Below, in pieces: positions 12,301 to 23,635 of a stretch of 64,000 nt of DNA. Each line of letters begins with the position of its first letter. Positions within the stretch are counted from its first letter, which is position 1. A model generated the notes under the pieces. The model worked only from the letters and a program-made list of their open reading frames with translations. It was not told where the DNA came from and made no database searches. This DNA is from Argopecten irradians. Its lineage: Eukaryota; Mollusca; Bivalvia; Pectinida; Pectinidae. The position numbers and the translations under genes were made by a program. The stretch spans positions 48,510,586 to 48,574,585 of the forward strand of contig NC_091135.1 of NCBI RefSeq assembly GCF_041381155.1, given 5' to 3'.

Positions 12301-15300
12301 AAAACTGATTAGTGTTTAGTTTTGAAGCCTTGTCGATACAAAGACAACCCTTTGAAATATTGGTCTTCAATAGAAGTGATTAATAGTCACACATCTAATT
12401 ATATAAGCATGTTTACACAAAAGAAAGAATCACGAAGGTAGCATTATTTTAATGTTTGTTTTTGTAAAGTGATAGAGTAATTTACCAGTTTGTAGGTGTT
12501 CACATACCTAGAAGATGGCATGTAGATGTATTTATAGTGTTTCCCACAGCCCCGCATGGCGCCGCGCCGTGCCCTTTTTACCTGACGCCATGCCCCTATG
12601 ACCTAACGCCGTGCCCTGTTTGTCCCCAGTACACTTCTACTAAACTACCAAATACCAGGTAATGGCTTCATAATTAAGTAAACAAAAGAAGTGTGACCAC
12701 TCCCTGACCCCCTGACCAACACCCCAGTGGCTCTAATTAACAGCCTTGGGCTATTTCAACCTTGGCTTGTGGTGTCACTTTCAGGTCTGTGTATTACGTA
12801 AGCTGAAGTCAAGCAGCCGATCGGCAGCCTAGAAAACAATCAGCTGGCCTTTCAATAAGTTTTATGACTACAGCTAGTGAGCATTACTTCAAAAACAAAT
12901 ACTGCTTACAACTGTAAATGATTTACTCACGTTTTTAATGTTTAATAGGCCTATCTATATCGGATGGATGTCACAAGATTTGCAATCGTAATGGCCGCCA
13001 TTTTGGGTGTATTGTAATAGTAGATCCGGAGGTATTGAATTTCAGGATTTTACTAATATTCACGTTTTTAAAAATGAAAATGGTATTATTTTTTTAGAAT
13101 TTATAGAATTAAATTATTCAAATCAATACAGTATTTTTAATATTTAAATAAAGATATATATTAAAATAAAGGTAATATGATAGAAATAAAGGAATACATT
13201 TTGAATTTTCCCATTCTTTTAATTAATATAAATGAAATTTAGATCTTTCTTGTGAATCAATTATAGTCATGATCATATGATCTGCAGATTACAATTTTCA
13301 AAATCATTTTTTTCACTCAGAATAATTAAATAGATGTCCTGATATTACTTAGCAACTCAGAGAGTTTAAAGCATTTAAATGATATTAAGTTGAACCAGAA
13401 TTAAATAAACAACAAGACAGTTTTAAAGATTTCCCCATGTATTGGAAGTTGTCGATATAACCTTTGTGCCCCTCTGATGGTTATTTATCGCGGTCAAGGT
13501 GCCCTTTTCAAAACCCAGCACCATGCCCTTTTTTTTCTGTGGGAAACACTAATTTAGCGTTATATATAAACAAATAAATACGTAGCCAAATTTTGGTGTT
13601 AAATTTTGGCACTTTCATGTCAAAAGCCAAAATATGACCACATCCAAAATATCCCAATTATGGTAAGAATCTTCAGCTGTCAAACACTTGGCACAGCCAG
13701 AATCTTATCCCGAAGGTTAAGATCTCCCGTTTCACCCAAAAGAGGGTGGGGGATTGATTCTTTTTCTTTTACCCTATGCAAAGATCTTGTGTAGTTTGTC
13801 TTTACTGTAGGTTGAGATAGATTTTGGATTTGGTCATATTTTGGCTTATTTGGCTCCAGAGCACCAAGATTTAACACACCAAAATTTCACTACATTGGTA
13901 TCGGGAGCTAAAATTCCGGATCTAACATTTCCCGACTTCATATTTAGGTTGTGTAATTCTTTATCTTTATACAGCCGACTGCATGGTGATGATTGTGAAC
14001 AGAGGAGCTGCAAATAATCATATATTGTACACATATAATAAAAGTATTGATATGGCTTCGATGGTGATCATGTCGTTTTGTTAACACAAATTAGCGAGGA
14101 TTGTAATTCCATGGCATCGATCTTCAGCATGTCGATTTGTGATCATCCGTCATTATGATAGTATGCGCCAAAATTTGACACAGAGTACATAGATACGCCA
14201 AATTTAAACACACCAAGATTTAACAGCCCTATTTTGACGCAAAAATATCCCAATTTACGGAATTCCTGTCAGGGGTAAGAGAATAAGATACCTCCTCCTT
14301 TTTCAGAGATATTTGAAATTTTGAAAAATGTAAAAACATTGCATAGACCAACTTAATAAACTATCTTTTTGTGATATCTACATTGACAAAAATGGGGCCG
14401 CGGTGGCCGAGTGGTTAAGATGTCCCGACATATTACCACAAGCCCTCCACCTCTGGGATGCGGGTTCGAATCCCATGTGGGGCAGTTGCCAGGTACTGAC
14501 CGCTGGTCGGTGGTTTTTCTCCGGGTACTCCGGCTTTCCTCCACCAACAAACCTGGCACGTCCTTACATGACCCTGGCTGTTAATAGGACGTAAAAATAA
14601 ATAAACCAAACATTGACAATAGATACCAAAAAGATAGCTAAATACTTATATTTACCGGTAGTTACATGGTGGTCCATGCTTTAAAACTAAGTTGTTTATT
14701 AAAGATGATTTAATTTATAAGATAGAACAACCATCAATGTATATCCAGGTCCAAATGACCTTAAACTTCCTGAGAATGTGGATAAAGGTATATGCTATAA
14801 TTTTGATTTTTTTTGGATTTTTTTTTGTAGGAAATGGTGACATTGCTTTCAGGAAATGAACAGAATAGTGACAGTCCCTGGCTACTACAGGAACTTACTA
14901 AGTCACTACAGCAGCATAGTAATGACAGTTTAGGAACAGAGGCAGTCCTGCATCAGTTTTTACGGTAGGATTTGATACAATCCTTCATCGTATTTTGTAC
15001 AATATGATTTTGTCTGCATATTAAAATGCAATTATATTAGTCGTTGAATTCATAATGTTTATTTCTATTATAACATCTAATATTGTAGAATCCAGTAGAA
15101 TGCAGACATTTCAAAAGCTAACATCATTCCTATGTCTCAGACAGCATTTATTGTTTTTCCTTCATAGCCAGCAGATAAATGTTTCCCTGTATTACCAAAA
15201 TGTTCCTTTCTGTATATCTTAGGATGACTACATATACAATAGAAGTCATGTAAACTCATCACATTGAAAAACACGATATTCTACCTGATAATCAGGACAC

Positions 15301-18300
15301 TTTGGAATTTAAAGAAAAACAATATTGCTGTTATATTAGGACTCACTGTCAAAAAATATACTGGTATACTGGAAACAAAATGCAGCGGTTCATGTGCAAA
15401 CTAAGTTAACATAAATTAGGTTAGATGTTTTCACAGCAATTGTGTAGATTGTCAAACTTAGGAATGTGTTAATTAAGATAGGTAGTAATGTATATTGTCC
15501 CGGGCATTGATCAGGGCATCTTACTGCATATTGTCGATATTCCAAGGGTTACTATTACTGCCATTATATCCTCTACCACTGGAATATGTCATAGCAAAAC
15601 TGAAGGTCTGTGTACAGATGAGACAGGTAGTTTGGTCCTTTGCTGTGCATCAAAACAATCAAATGATGTTGTATGTTGCTCGTTGTAATCTTCAGAGAAA
15701 GTTTTTACAGGCCTGTAATATTTGAACTGCCTTCAGTTTTATAATGATATAGTCTGGGGCTGAATATAATGATAATTATAGTAACTCCTGGAATATCAAA
15801 GATACTTAATTATATAATTACTCCATCAAATAAAGTAACAACTTTTACATGATTTTATACGTTCATGTTACAGTATAGCTATGTGTTTACCTGCCCATCT
15901 GTTCTATTGTGATAATGTCCACAAGCTGAACAATGCAGGACTAAGTGTGAGCTGTGACGTCATCAACAATTACCTGGTATGTCATTAAACTTAATGCTCT
16001 GGAATGCTTAATAATCAAAAGCTTGGTATATCTGCAAATTACTGCAGGTATTCTTGTCAAAACTAGAAAAGATTATAAAGAATTCTCTCTTGAAACTCTC
16101 AATTTTGGTATATGAACAAATTCAATCCATGCAGTGATTCAATAGTAGTTGAATTTATTTCATTTTTCGGTTGACTAGCTGTTACATTTATATAAGTAAG
16201 AAAATATATTGTCTTTTGTAGCACTGCGATTATTTCTGTTGACAGAAAACATTTTAGTGTCTAGCTAGACAACTAAGAACTGATTACAATTGTTATATTT
16301 TACAAAGGTTGTGACTTTCATGGCTATTCTTTAACATTTATTACTGGTTTTGTCTACAAAATACCTTTAAATTTAATAGTGTCAAGTATAGTTGAAAATA
16401 AGTTGATTTTCAGTGTAGGCTCATTATGTTTTAATCTAAAAAGACATATTTATAACATTGATTTTTCGTAGAAACATGGACTCTGTTCTGGTGGCCATTT
16501 CCCTCTCAGTGTGACTCAGTTCCTCATTAAGGTAAATTTAATTGACTGCATACAGGTAAGTATAATCTTTTACAGATAAATATAACCTCATACAGGTAAA
16601 TATTATAGAAATGTTAATATGATGATCTTATGTAAAATAATCTTGAACTTAAAATGTTGTGATCACTACCTTCTGTTCATTTTGGATTATAATTGTTGTG
16701 ATGGGTGTGGAAAATCATTTAAAGGAGCCAAATGCTGGATTTTGAGAATTTCAAGAGGTCCAATGGGCTGAAAAGTTAAGTTTTGTAATGACATTACAAT
16801 ATTTTATAATACTGGTAAATTACAAGGAACCTGATTTAAATTAACGAAATTCCAGAGGGAAGCTTTGCTGTTGTTCTCAAACAGCTCTTGTGAATGTTTT
16901 TATCTTGAAGTAAAATTAGAAGCTCAAACTTTTCAATGGTGGTAATGATGTAAAGTAAGTAACTTTTGTAACTGAAGAAAAATACTTATTCGGCTGCCCC
17001 CTTTTGTGATAGAGAAAAAATACCATTTGTCAACGGTGGAGCATCTTTAAATATTTTTATCCTGATGATTGAATATCTCATCACACAGTATATGTTACAT
17101 ACATTACATGGGGCATGACGAGGTACAATACCACTGTGTTTCCTGCCATATAGTACTGATCAAAACTGTCTTTTTAAGACGATATGGTGCAGTTTTAACA
17201 GTTTTCCCCTCTATTTACCAGGGTTTGTCTGACTGTGCACAGTATACAGATGTTAGCCAAGTCTTTATACAGGCTCCTATACTGGCTATATCAGCATTGG
17301 TAAGTTCGTTCAACAATTAACAAAAACTGAGAACAAATTGTTTGGAATTAACCATTAATAAACAAAGAATTCAGTAACTGCTGCGTCATTTGACTACCCT
17401 AACCAGTGCTCGAACAAAAACACAGATAATGGCTGTTAAAATTAAAATAGTAAGCAATGGTTGAAGTTTGTGTCATTTTAACTAAGGAAAGACTTCTGGC
17501 GAATATTTTCAACAAAATTAAAAATAAGTTCACGTTTTTGTTTGTTTATGACAGCGAGTCAAAGATCACTATCAAAATGGCGGAAATTGCGTAAGAAGGG
17601 ATCAGTCCTTGAACACCCCAATAATAAAATCAAACATTGTATTTATGACAAGTTTTCTACTTATTCTAGTCTCTTTAGATATCAATTTCTCAAAATGACA
17701 AAAAATACTTTCTTGATCCACAACCTGTTCATATTCGACAAAAAACAAAATCCACTATTTTTTGGGTAATACACCGGAAATCATGGATTAACATGCGTTT
17801 TAACGGGGTGGGAAATAATCAAAATTGAAAAATTAACATTTTTTTGTTACTTAGACCAAAAACATATTGCAAGTACTATTTTTCTTTAAGAAGAGATGTT
17901 TTGCTATGATTTTAACATGATTAAATATTTTTAGAATGTTTCTAACTTTTCGAGCACTGTCCTATTCGAGCACTGGTCAGGTGAGTCTAGCTATTGATTG
18001 GTATGATATGTGTTTTTGAGTGTAACATCCTATTTTTCAGAGAAAACAACATTTCTCTCTTTTACAAATACTGATGCAATAATCGATTCTTGTTTCAAGA
18101 GAAGATAACTGTACTATGCAGAGACCTCAAATTTATGTGTACATGATTATTACTAGGTTCATCTCCCGCACATCCCGGGTGTGATAAAAGCAACACAGAC
18201 TGACCATACACAGGACATCTCATTCCTATTAGTTGTTGAATGGCTCCAAAGGTATGGAATTGATAAGAGATATCGTTAACCTATTTTCTTTAGCGTGCGA

Positions 18301-21300
18301 TTCACTTTTCTTATATCTGCAAAAAATAATCTTAATTGGGAAATTAATTAGCCATGAAAGAAAGTTGGTCACACGGTCTTCACACAGTGCTTTTTATACA
18401 GGTATTTAGATGGACAGAGAGAACCAATTCCAGAAGAAAGTACCTCATGGATGATTGCAGCAGCCATTTACTCTCTCACTTTGACAAGGTAATCATGTAA
18501 GAAGTTAATTATTCCACTGAAAATTGTGTTGATGTAATTAATGTGGAAGTGTTGTCTTCAAAATATGTTTGTAGTTTTTGAAGTTTGCTTGGAGGAACAT
18601 TTCATGATTTTCTCTGTAAAATTATAGAAGAATAGGAGAATTTTTATGCATTGTCACTTTCTAACAATAACAAGCCACACATGTTTTCTCACTTGTCCAT
18701 TAAATTCTGGAGGTGGCTCACTCTTTAGTAATGGTGTCTCTTATGAAAATAAGACACCTAGACATATTACCAAAACAAAAACACTACTGACCCTTGCCTA
18801 ACCAATTGATTCACATTAAACTTGCATTACTACTAGCCCTCCACCTCTTGGTTGATAGTTATAGAAATCCATATGGGCAGTATACCTGATACTGACCATA
18901 AGTTATAATTGTTTTTAGTGAGGAGATTCCACAAGACCTTCTGAGGGATATCTGTTCTACTGGGGAGGATTCTAGGGTAGAGGTAAGTATCCAGTACTTA
19001 TTACATATAAAACATCTTGTTAAAACAAGAGTGTACACATAGACAGGAACACCATTTTGGTATATATTTATTGCAGAGATCAACTCCACCCCAGGAGTGC
19101 AGGTTTTGTTTTGCGATGCACTGTGGAGTTCTGGGGTCATGTGTATATTTTAGTGGAATATCATTAGATTAATTTAGTAAAGAAAAATATCATATACTAG
19201 GACACAGTGAGAGAGAGAACAATAATCAAATTTTGTCCATATTAAAGTTGATGTGAGTATGTTGGTCTTAGCTTATAAATAGGTTAAGATAGTACAAAAA
19301 GCCGCTGTAATGGGTATCATATCTGAGGAAGATTGTACTTTCATAAAATAATCCATTTTTATTCTAAATTTAATAGAGTTTTAATATTTTACAGATTTTA
19401 GCGGTATACTGTCATCTGGTTTTAGCTGAACTGATGAATACACACCTGTGTGGATATGAGGGGAAGGTATTAATATGAATCAATTTCTATTATCATCAAT
19501 AATAGGATTTTAAATAATATTTTATCATTTGATTGATTTGAGATAGTCTTATCACCCATTACTATATGATGGCAGGAACATAAATGTCATGTTAACTTTT
19601 CAACAAGTCATATTTGTAAAATGAAAAAGGGTAAACGCTGTTAGAGTAAAACTGCAAGACTTTCAAGTTCTTAATTTTTTAAAAATCTTTCACTGATGAA
19701 TCTAAAATTGTACAGTCCACACCTTTAATTTTCCTATTTGTAGGTCGAGCTTCTCCAGGAGTCATGTGGCCATGTCTTACAACTGTGTCCATGGTTACTT
19801 CCCATGATTGTCCAGCCTACCACAGATCAACTTCTGTATACCTCAGGACCGGTACAGAGGCTGGAACACTTCACACTGCTTAGGTATGTCACTGTCAACA
19901 TCAGGCCATAACATTACACATTGACTTCAGTAATGAACTGTGGTAGGACAGTCGATTGTACATTATTAAACACAATGATTTGACAAATATTACCAGCAAT
20001 TCTGTAACATCAACATGTGAACATGTAAAATATCTGAGTATATTTTTGGATTAATATAGTTGATTTCATCAAAACGGCTGTCACAGTTTGATCACAAAAT
20101 CAGCTTATTTTTATTCTCGTCATGAAATGCAGTATCTATATGGAGGCTGATTTATATATTGAAGACAATTTTAGTTTGAGTAAAATGTACTTTTCCCTTT
20201 ACAGACTTTTGTGCAAACTTGAGACAACTGATATCCTTGAGACACATCATGGCCTGGTCTGTGTCATCACCATGTTTGGAAATGTAGTTCAGATGTTTGA
20301 TCAAGGTCAAGAACTTCAAAGATTTGCATTTGAAACACCAAAGGTATTTTATTATTCAAATTTATCTGCATTTTGTAAACTGTTATCGTTCGGTTTTTCT
20401 TGTTTTATTTATTAAAAGACATCTTAATTTACACACTTAAATTTTTTAGTATGAGGCTATATACTAGTAATGAAAGAACTCTAAAAAAGCAACGACATGT
20501 GAATGATTATAAAGATTATTATTCCAACCCATTTTGGTTGGAATAGTTTATTATGAAATCTAAGTCTTTACACACATTTACTCACAGGTACTCTCTATAC
20601 AAGAAATTCTGGAATTAGCAGAATTTGTGAAAAAGCGTATCAAGCTATCCACTGAAGAGCAGATAAATCAGATCAAAAGTAAGGTAGGTTGGAATAATGT
20701 AACACATGTCGGGAAGTCCAGAAAGCCAAAAAATACCTCTACCGGTATGCTGTTTCTCTAAGTAAAATTTGTTTCCGCCCTCTCAAAGAAATTTGAGCGG
20801 TAGATGTAGCTAGGGATATTTGAGGCAGAGTTTACTTATAAACCCGATCCTTGCGTGTAAAATCTGTGAATGATCATGAAAACGAAAATATGGTCAGTAG
20901 ATGTGTTATTGGAAACTTAAGGCACAGTTTGGTAATTACTGACAGTATGTAGATGTGCAAAAGGTATTTGAATGTTTCCTGAGAGATCCAAATTGGCCGC
21001 CACGATCTTTAGAGGCCCACTACATTTCGGGAGCAAAACATAAAGGTTTCTTAAAAACATTAATAACACATTAAAGAAAATATATACCGATGGCCTAAGA
21101 TGAGTTTACAACACCAAACATATGCGAGATTTCCTGCATAATATATGATAACAGTGGAGAGTAATTTCGCTGTTTTGCAGTCTGACGTAGTGATAATCAA
21201 CTACCGCGTGGTATTTAGGACGACGGCAGGAAACATAAGACGACCCGCGTTATGAAAATTGAAATTTTATTTATTTTAATCAAATTGTTCAGAAGGTGAT

Positions 21301-22333
21301 GATACGTGTAGTATTAACGGTAAGTTAATAACTTTTGCGACTCTACAAAATTACCGATCTCGTTATATTCCCATTTTAAAAATTAAAAGCCGTTTCGGAA
21401 GGTAGTGGGCCTATAAGGACCTAAAATTGTCTGATTTCAATGAAAATGTGAGGTTCTTGAGAATACTGATGTCATGGTAATTTTGAAAAGGTCTGAGAAT
21501 CCAAAATGTCTGTGGTGGCTCCTAAATGGAACAAGAATAAAACAATCATTCTGTACATACAAAGTTTTTAGGTCACCTGAGACGAAGTCTCAAGTGACCC
21601 ATTCTAATTGCCTTTTGTCCGTGTCATTCATCATATGTTGTATGTCCTGAAACAATTTACATTTTCGACTTCTTCTCCAAAACTTATAAAGCAATTTTAG
21701 GCTAAAATTTCAAAAAATTAACTAAAATTCTGGAAAGGGTACAATCAAATACTTTTTGTAGATGGAAAGGTCTTAAGGTGTTTTATAAAAATTGTGAATT
21801 AAATTACCTTGGGGTCTCACGTTTCCCCCTGGAGAGGGGGTCAAGTTTACATTAGTTTATATAGGAAAAACACATTTATGAACATTTTTTGCTCAATTTT
21901 CATAGGAAATGAGTCAAACTTTATTAGAATTTTAAGGCAGAGATATAGCATTTTTAACATCCATATCGGTCCTCGCTGACTCCTGGGGGACCAGAGAGGC
22001 GGGGCCAAACAGGATCAAAATGACTAAAATTTGAAAAAAATCTTCTTTTGGGTTCAAATGTTTGATGGAAGCATACTTTTCATAGATTAAAAAGTCAAAT
22101 TTGTAAAATCACTGACAGACTTCAAAGGCCAGTATATAGTGTTTATAAATGTCATCATTCTATATCTGAACTCAGGGGACCGTTAAGGCCTATGTGCCTC
22201 TTATATCAAAGTGCATTGGACCTCATTTCTCCATTTAATTGTGAGATAATTTTGTCTTTTCCAGGACACCATAAAAATGTGTGGACCCGACATCAGCCTT
22301 GCATTCAAACAAAGACTTTCTATGACCAGATAA
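3394..22333 (+). CDS. FANCA: FANCA, Fanconi anaemia group A protein, 3' 27 coding exons (5' part absent)
   Basis: FANCA is a helical-repeat scaffold of the nuclear Fanconi core complex, which monoubiquitinates FANCD2-FANCI during interstrand-crosslink repair. Exons read: 3394-3489, 4015-4062, 5030-5118, 6499-6559, 6933-6982, 7303-7379, 7684-7818, 8119-8249, 8579-8743, 9132-9322, 10341-10440, 10687-10818, 11061-11134, 11445-11594, 11776-11869, 14831-14964, 15874-15976, 16472-16531, 17222-17299, 18157-18251, 18402-18488, 18919-18982, 19395-19466, 19744-19883, 20205-20343, 20588-20683, 22265-22333. All introns are GT-AG, phases agree throughout, and the total is 2730 nt (909 residues plus TAA). 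Identification rests on similarity, from memory, to vertebrate [22 protein letters not shown] in the first exon, [21 protein letters not shown] across exons 3-4, then [17 protein letters not shown], and [11 protein letters not shown] in exon 13. Because the first exon is internal by homology (about mid-protein) and is entered at phase 0, the N-terminal half must lie upstream of the window or be missing. No frameshift or internal stop is seen. The last exon's short tail (ending RLSMTR) diverges from vertebrates. Confidence 0.93.
4472..4846. mobile_element. Possible small inverted-repeat element in a FANCA intron
   Basis: ATAATTCTCCTA near 4476 recurs inverted (TAGGAGAATTAT) near 4831-4843. The arms are only about 12-14 bp and no target duplication was seen, so this may be chance in AT-rich sequence. 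Confidence 0.2.
5762..5868. repeat. Long imperfect palindrome
   Basis: AGGATAGGGATATTCTACCC at the left pairs with GGGTAGAATATCCCTATC at the right. Inner arms (CACAAAATG...AAAACCCTCGG with CCGAGGGTTTT...CATTTTGTG-type sequence) continue to a tiny loop near 5817. Single strands could fold into a hairpin of about 50 bp with small bulges. Confidence 0.8.
6212..6403 (-). pseudogene. Non-LTR retrotransposon ORF C-terminal fragment
   Basis: Read on the minus strand from 6403 to a stop at 6214-6212, 63 residues stay open. They begin [17 protein letters not shown] and end SATNRFN. The aromatic-rich H...C segment resembles the zinc-knuckle-like end of LINE reverse-transcriptase ORFs, where a Cys-...-His-...-Cys motif precedes the terminus. 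The upstream catalytic domains are absent, so this is a 5'-truncated remnant. The family cannot be assigned from so short a piece. Confidence 0.5.
7916..8042. repeat. Short minisatellite, about 23-26 bp unit, five copies
   Basis: Copies of ATGAAACAGGTATTTT recur with spacers in the FANCA intron between exons 7684-7818 and 8119-8249. They end about 75 bp before the acceptor of the latter. Unit length is uneven and one copy carries an insertion. Confidence 0.75.
9361..9945. repeat. Dispersed repeat in a FANCA intron
   Basis: The segment begins with a GC-richer head (GTTGCCTGCAACGCAAGGGCG), then shows related blocks carrying TGATTTCAACCAAA and TCAATGAGATCTCAGAT spaced about 260 bp apart. The internal duplication and a composition unlike the flanks suggest a non-autonomous dispersed element. 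I could not define its ends or class. Confidence 0.45.
12010..14290. mobile_element. Inverted-repeat element complex in FANCA intron 15
   Basis: Modules containing CAAAATAG, TTAAATTTGG and GGATATTTTGG-like sequence occur forward at about 12015-12210 and inverted at about 13560-13940 and 14150-14290. GATCTCAACC (12092-12101) also pairs with inverted GGTTAAGATC near 13717. The layout is that of an old element with long imperfect inverted repeats, split by a younger insertion (12535-13551). No transposase is recognisable. Confidence 0.5.
12535..13551. mobile_element. 1.0-kb TIR element nested in the inverted-repeat complex
   Basis: The ends are a perfect 15-bp inverted repeat (TAGTGTTTCCCACAG at 12535-12549; its complement ends at 13551). 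Similar GC-rich subterminal sequence follows on both sides (GCATGGCGCC and inverted GCACCATGCCC). The terminal motif resembles those of hAT elements, from memory. The flanking 8 bp do not match, so the target duplication is decayed or absent. The interior has no open transposase frame. Confidence 0.65.
14394..14609 (+). mobile_element. tRNA-derived SINE (V-SINE/RUDI-like), plus copy
   Basis: The first about 90 bp is a tRNA-like head of the long-variable-arm (Leu/Ser) type. It has an A box (TGGCCGAGTGG, 14404-14414) and a B box (GGGTTCGAATCC, 14462-14473), so it could be transcribed by RNA polymerase III. The body (GGTACTGACCGCTGGTCGG, CTCCGGGTACTCCGGC, CCTCCACCAACAAACC) and the tail (TTAATAGGACGTAAAAATAA) match the minus copy at 61759-61975. 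A 10-bp target duplication, ACATTGACAA, flanks it at 14380-14389 and 14610-14619, which shows retroposition. The family name is from memory. Confidence 0.9.
17402..17977. mobile_element. 576-bp TIR element in FANCA intron 19
   Basis: A perfect 13-bp inverted repeat bounds it: ACCAGTGCTCGAA at 17402-17414 and TTCGAGCACTGGT at 17965-17977. The right end carries a second overlapping copy of the terminal motif (TTCGAGCACTG about 15 bp inward). No coding sequence or clear target duplication is visible. Confidence 0.65.
18834..18905 (+). mobile_element. Degenerate fragment of the same SINE family
   Basis: The order AGCCCTCCACCTCT, ATCCATATGGGCAGT and CTGATACTGACC matches the B-box-to-body part of the SINE at 14394-14609, with many substitutions. 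Both ends are missing. It lies just before FANCA exon 18919-18982. Confidence 0.6.
21013..21412. mobile_element. About 400-bp TIR element in the last FANCA intron
   Basis: AGGCCCACTAC at 21013-21023 is inverted as GTAGTGGGCCT at 21402-21412. Similarity continues inward (ATTTCGGGAG against inverted TTTCGGAAGG). No open frame lies between them. The target duplication is uncertain. Confidence 0.55.
21568..22202. mobile_element. Foldback-type dispersed element, single-unit copy
   Basis: It starts at the palindrome GGTCACCTGAGAC-GAA-GTCTCAAGTGACC (21571-21599). It ends near ACTCAGGGGACCGTTAAGGCC followed by TATGTGCCTC. The body (about 630 bp) matches the longer element at 42908-45312, including GTTTCCCCCTGGAGAGGGGGTCAAG. 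It has no coding capacity and sits between the last two FANCA exons. Confidence 0.7.
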
Positions 22334-22690
22334 TTAAATGATTTCAGTCATCAGATGAAAATATTCACTTGTTAATCATGCACCTCAACATAAATTAAAA
22401 TTAAACCTTAATATTTTGTTGTCTTCTGTGTGACATGATTTGATGAGTAAACTACTCACTCACACCTACAGAGACCGGACGACGTCATATTTTACTATAT
22501 ATAATATTCTATGAATTGTGACATACATGTATACGTATCGTCCATCAATTTTCACGGGCTCATTTTTCAACGAATTTTCCTTAAATGTGGTGTGGATGTA
22601 GAAAAACTATTTACAGATTCTGTAGATTATTATTGTTTAATTTTCTGTAGCTTATTTCAAGAGATATTTGTATGTTCATAGTTTTTCTTA
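22334..22690 (+). other. Probable FANCA 3' UTR and downstream flank
   Basis: The sequence after the TAA at 22331-22333 is AT-rich. No canonical AATAAA is obvious in the first 100 bases, and variants such as AATTAAA occur near 22393-22405. The true cleavage site cannot be placed. Confidence 0.35.
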
Positions 22691-23107
22691 AAGGAGGTGT
22701 TGCATAGAAGATAAAAATCCAAATTTTTTATTGAATTTTAGCACATGCGTCTATAATGCTTAAAACCTGATTAGAATATTATTTTGACTAAAGCGCCTCA
22801 TACCTTGACACTGGTAAATATAAAGCCCATTGGGCCTTTAAACTGGCATAATTCAAAGTCAAATCATTTCAATCACGTTTTTGTTGTTACCGAAAATACC
22901 ACAATACTTGGCTGTACCCGATATCATTCTATCACAAATAGATGCTAAATACCAAGTTTGACAGCAAAAGCGACTTTTTCAATTTTTCGTCTGAGCAACA
23001 GAATTAGAAAGACATCACTGGAGTCTACCCTAAAATGTTCATGTTTAAAATTTACATTTCCACCAAAAATTTAAAAATCGATCATGGGCGGTCATGCAAC
23101 TCCTTTT
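22691..23107. mobile_element. Possible TIR element
   Basis: AAGGAGGTGTTGCAT at 22691-22705 is roughly inverted by ATGCAACTCCTTTT at 23094-23107, with one 3-base indel. An internal palindrome, AAAGCCCATTGGGCCTTT, lies near 22821-22839. The arms are short, so support is modest. Confidence 0.35.
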
Positions 23108-23635
23108 GCCAACGGAATTATCAAGCAAGTACAATCGCCTATATCACTGTTGTTTTCTGTCCAGTGTAATAGAAGTTCTCATAGCTTTAGCTAAAACACC
23201 GCTACGGTATAACGAAAACACACGCTTCAATCCAAGTGACTGATGTCTATTTGTATACTTACTGAAAATATCCCAATGATCAGGCTCCAAGGTCATGGCA
23301 CAATCTTAAGTGTAACATCAGAATCAGGAATAAATGCACTGAAACATGGATAGGAAACATTTGGTGTTAAATAACAAATAAGCATTCTTTATTGTGAGAA
23401 GATTCACTCATTTTCAATTTTGATGCCAGTCTCTTTATCGGTTTGACAGAGGTAAACTTTTGAAAAAAATGAATTGGTGGTTCCAGTCTCATACTCCGAT
23501 GTTTTAGCGAATATTGAGGATTAGTGTTAATCAATTCCGAATACAAGTAATTTACATCCATCACTAGACAAAGATTGAAGATACTACTTACCTGGTTCTG
23601 GTACATTTGATATTCAACAATATTAGAGGCAATGT

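Noticed and set aside
13606..14034. Short overlapping frames on both strands in FANCA intron 15
   Set aside because: They fall in inverted-repeat modules of the mobile element complex and mirror one another.
14394..14484. Functional tRNA-Leu/Ser gene
   Set aside because: The tRNA-like part is joined to a SINE body and tail, is flanked by a target duplication, and has a near-identical second copy at 61759-61975.
17542..17769. 75-codon plus-strand frame in a FANCA intron
   Set aside because: It lies inside the 576-bp TIR element, has low-complexity Lys/Asn/Phe-rich character and no recognisable domain.
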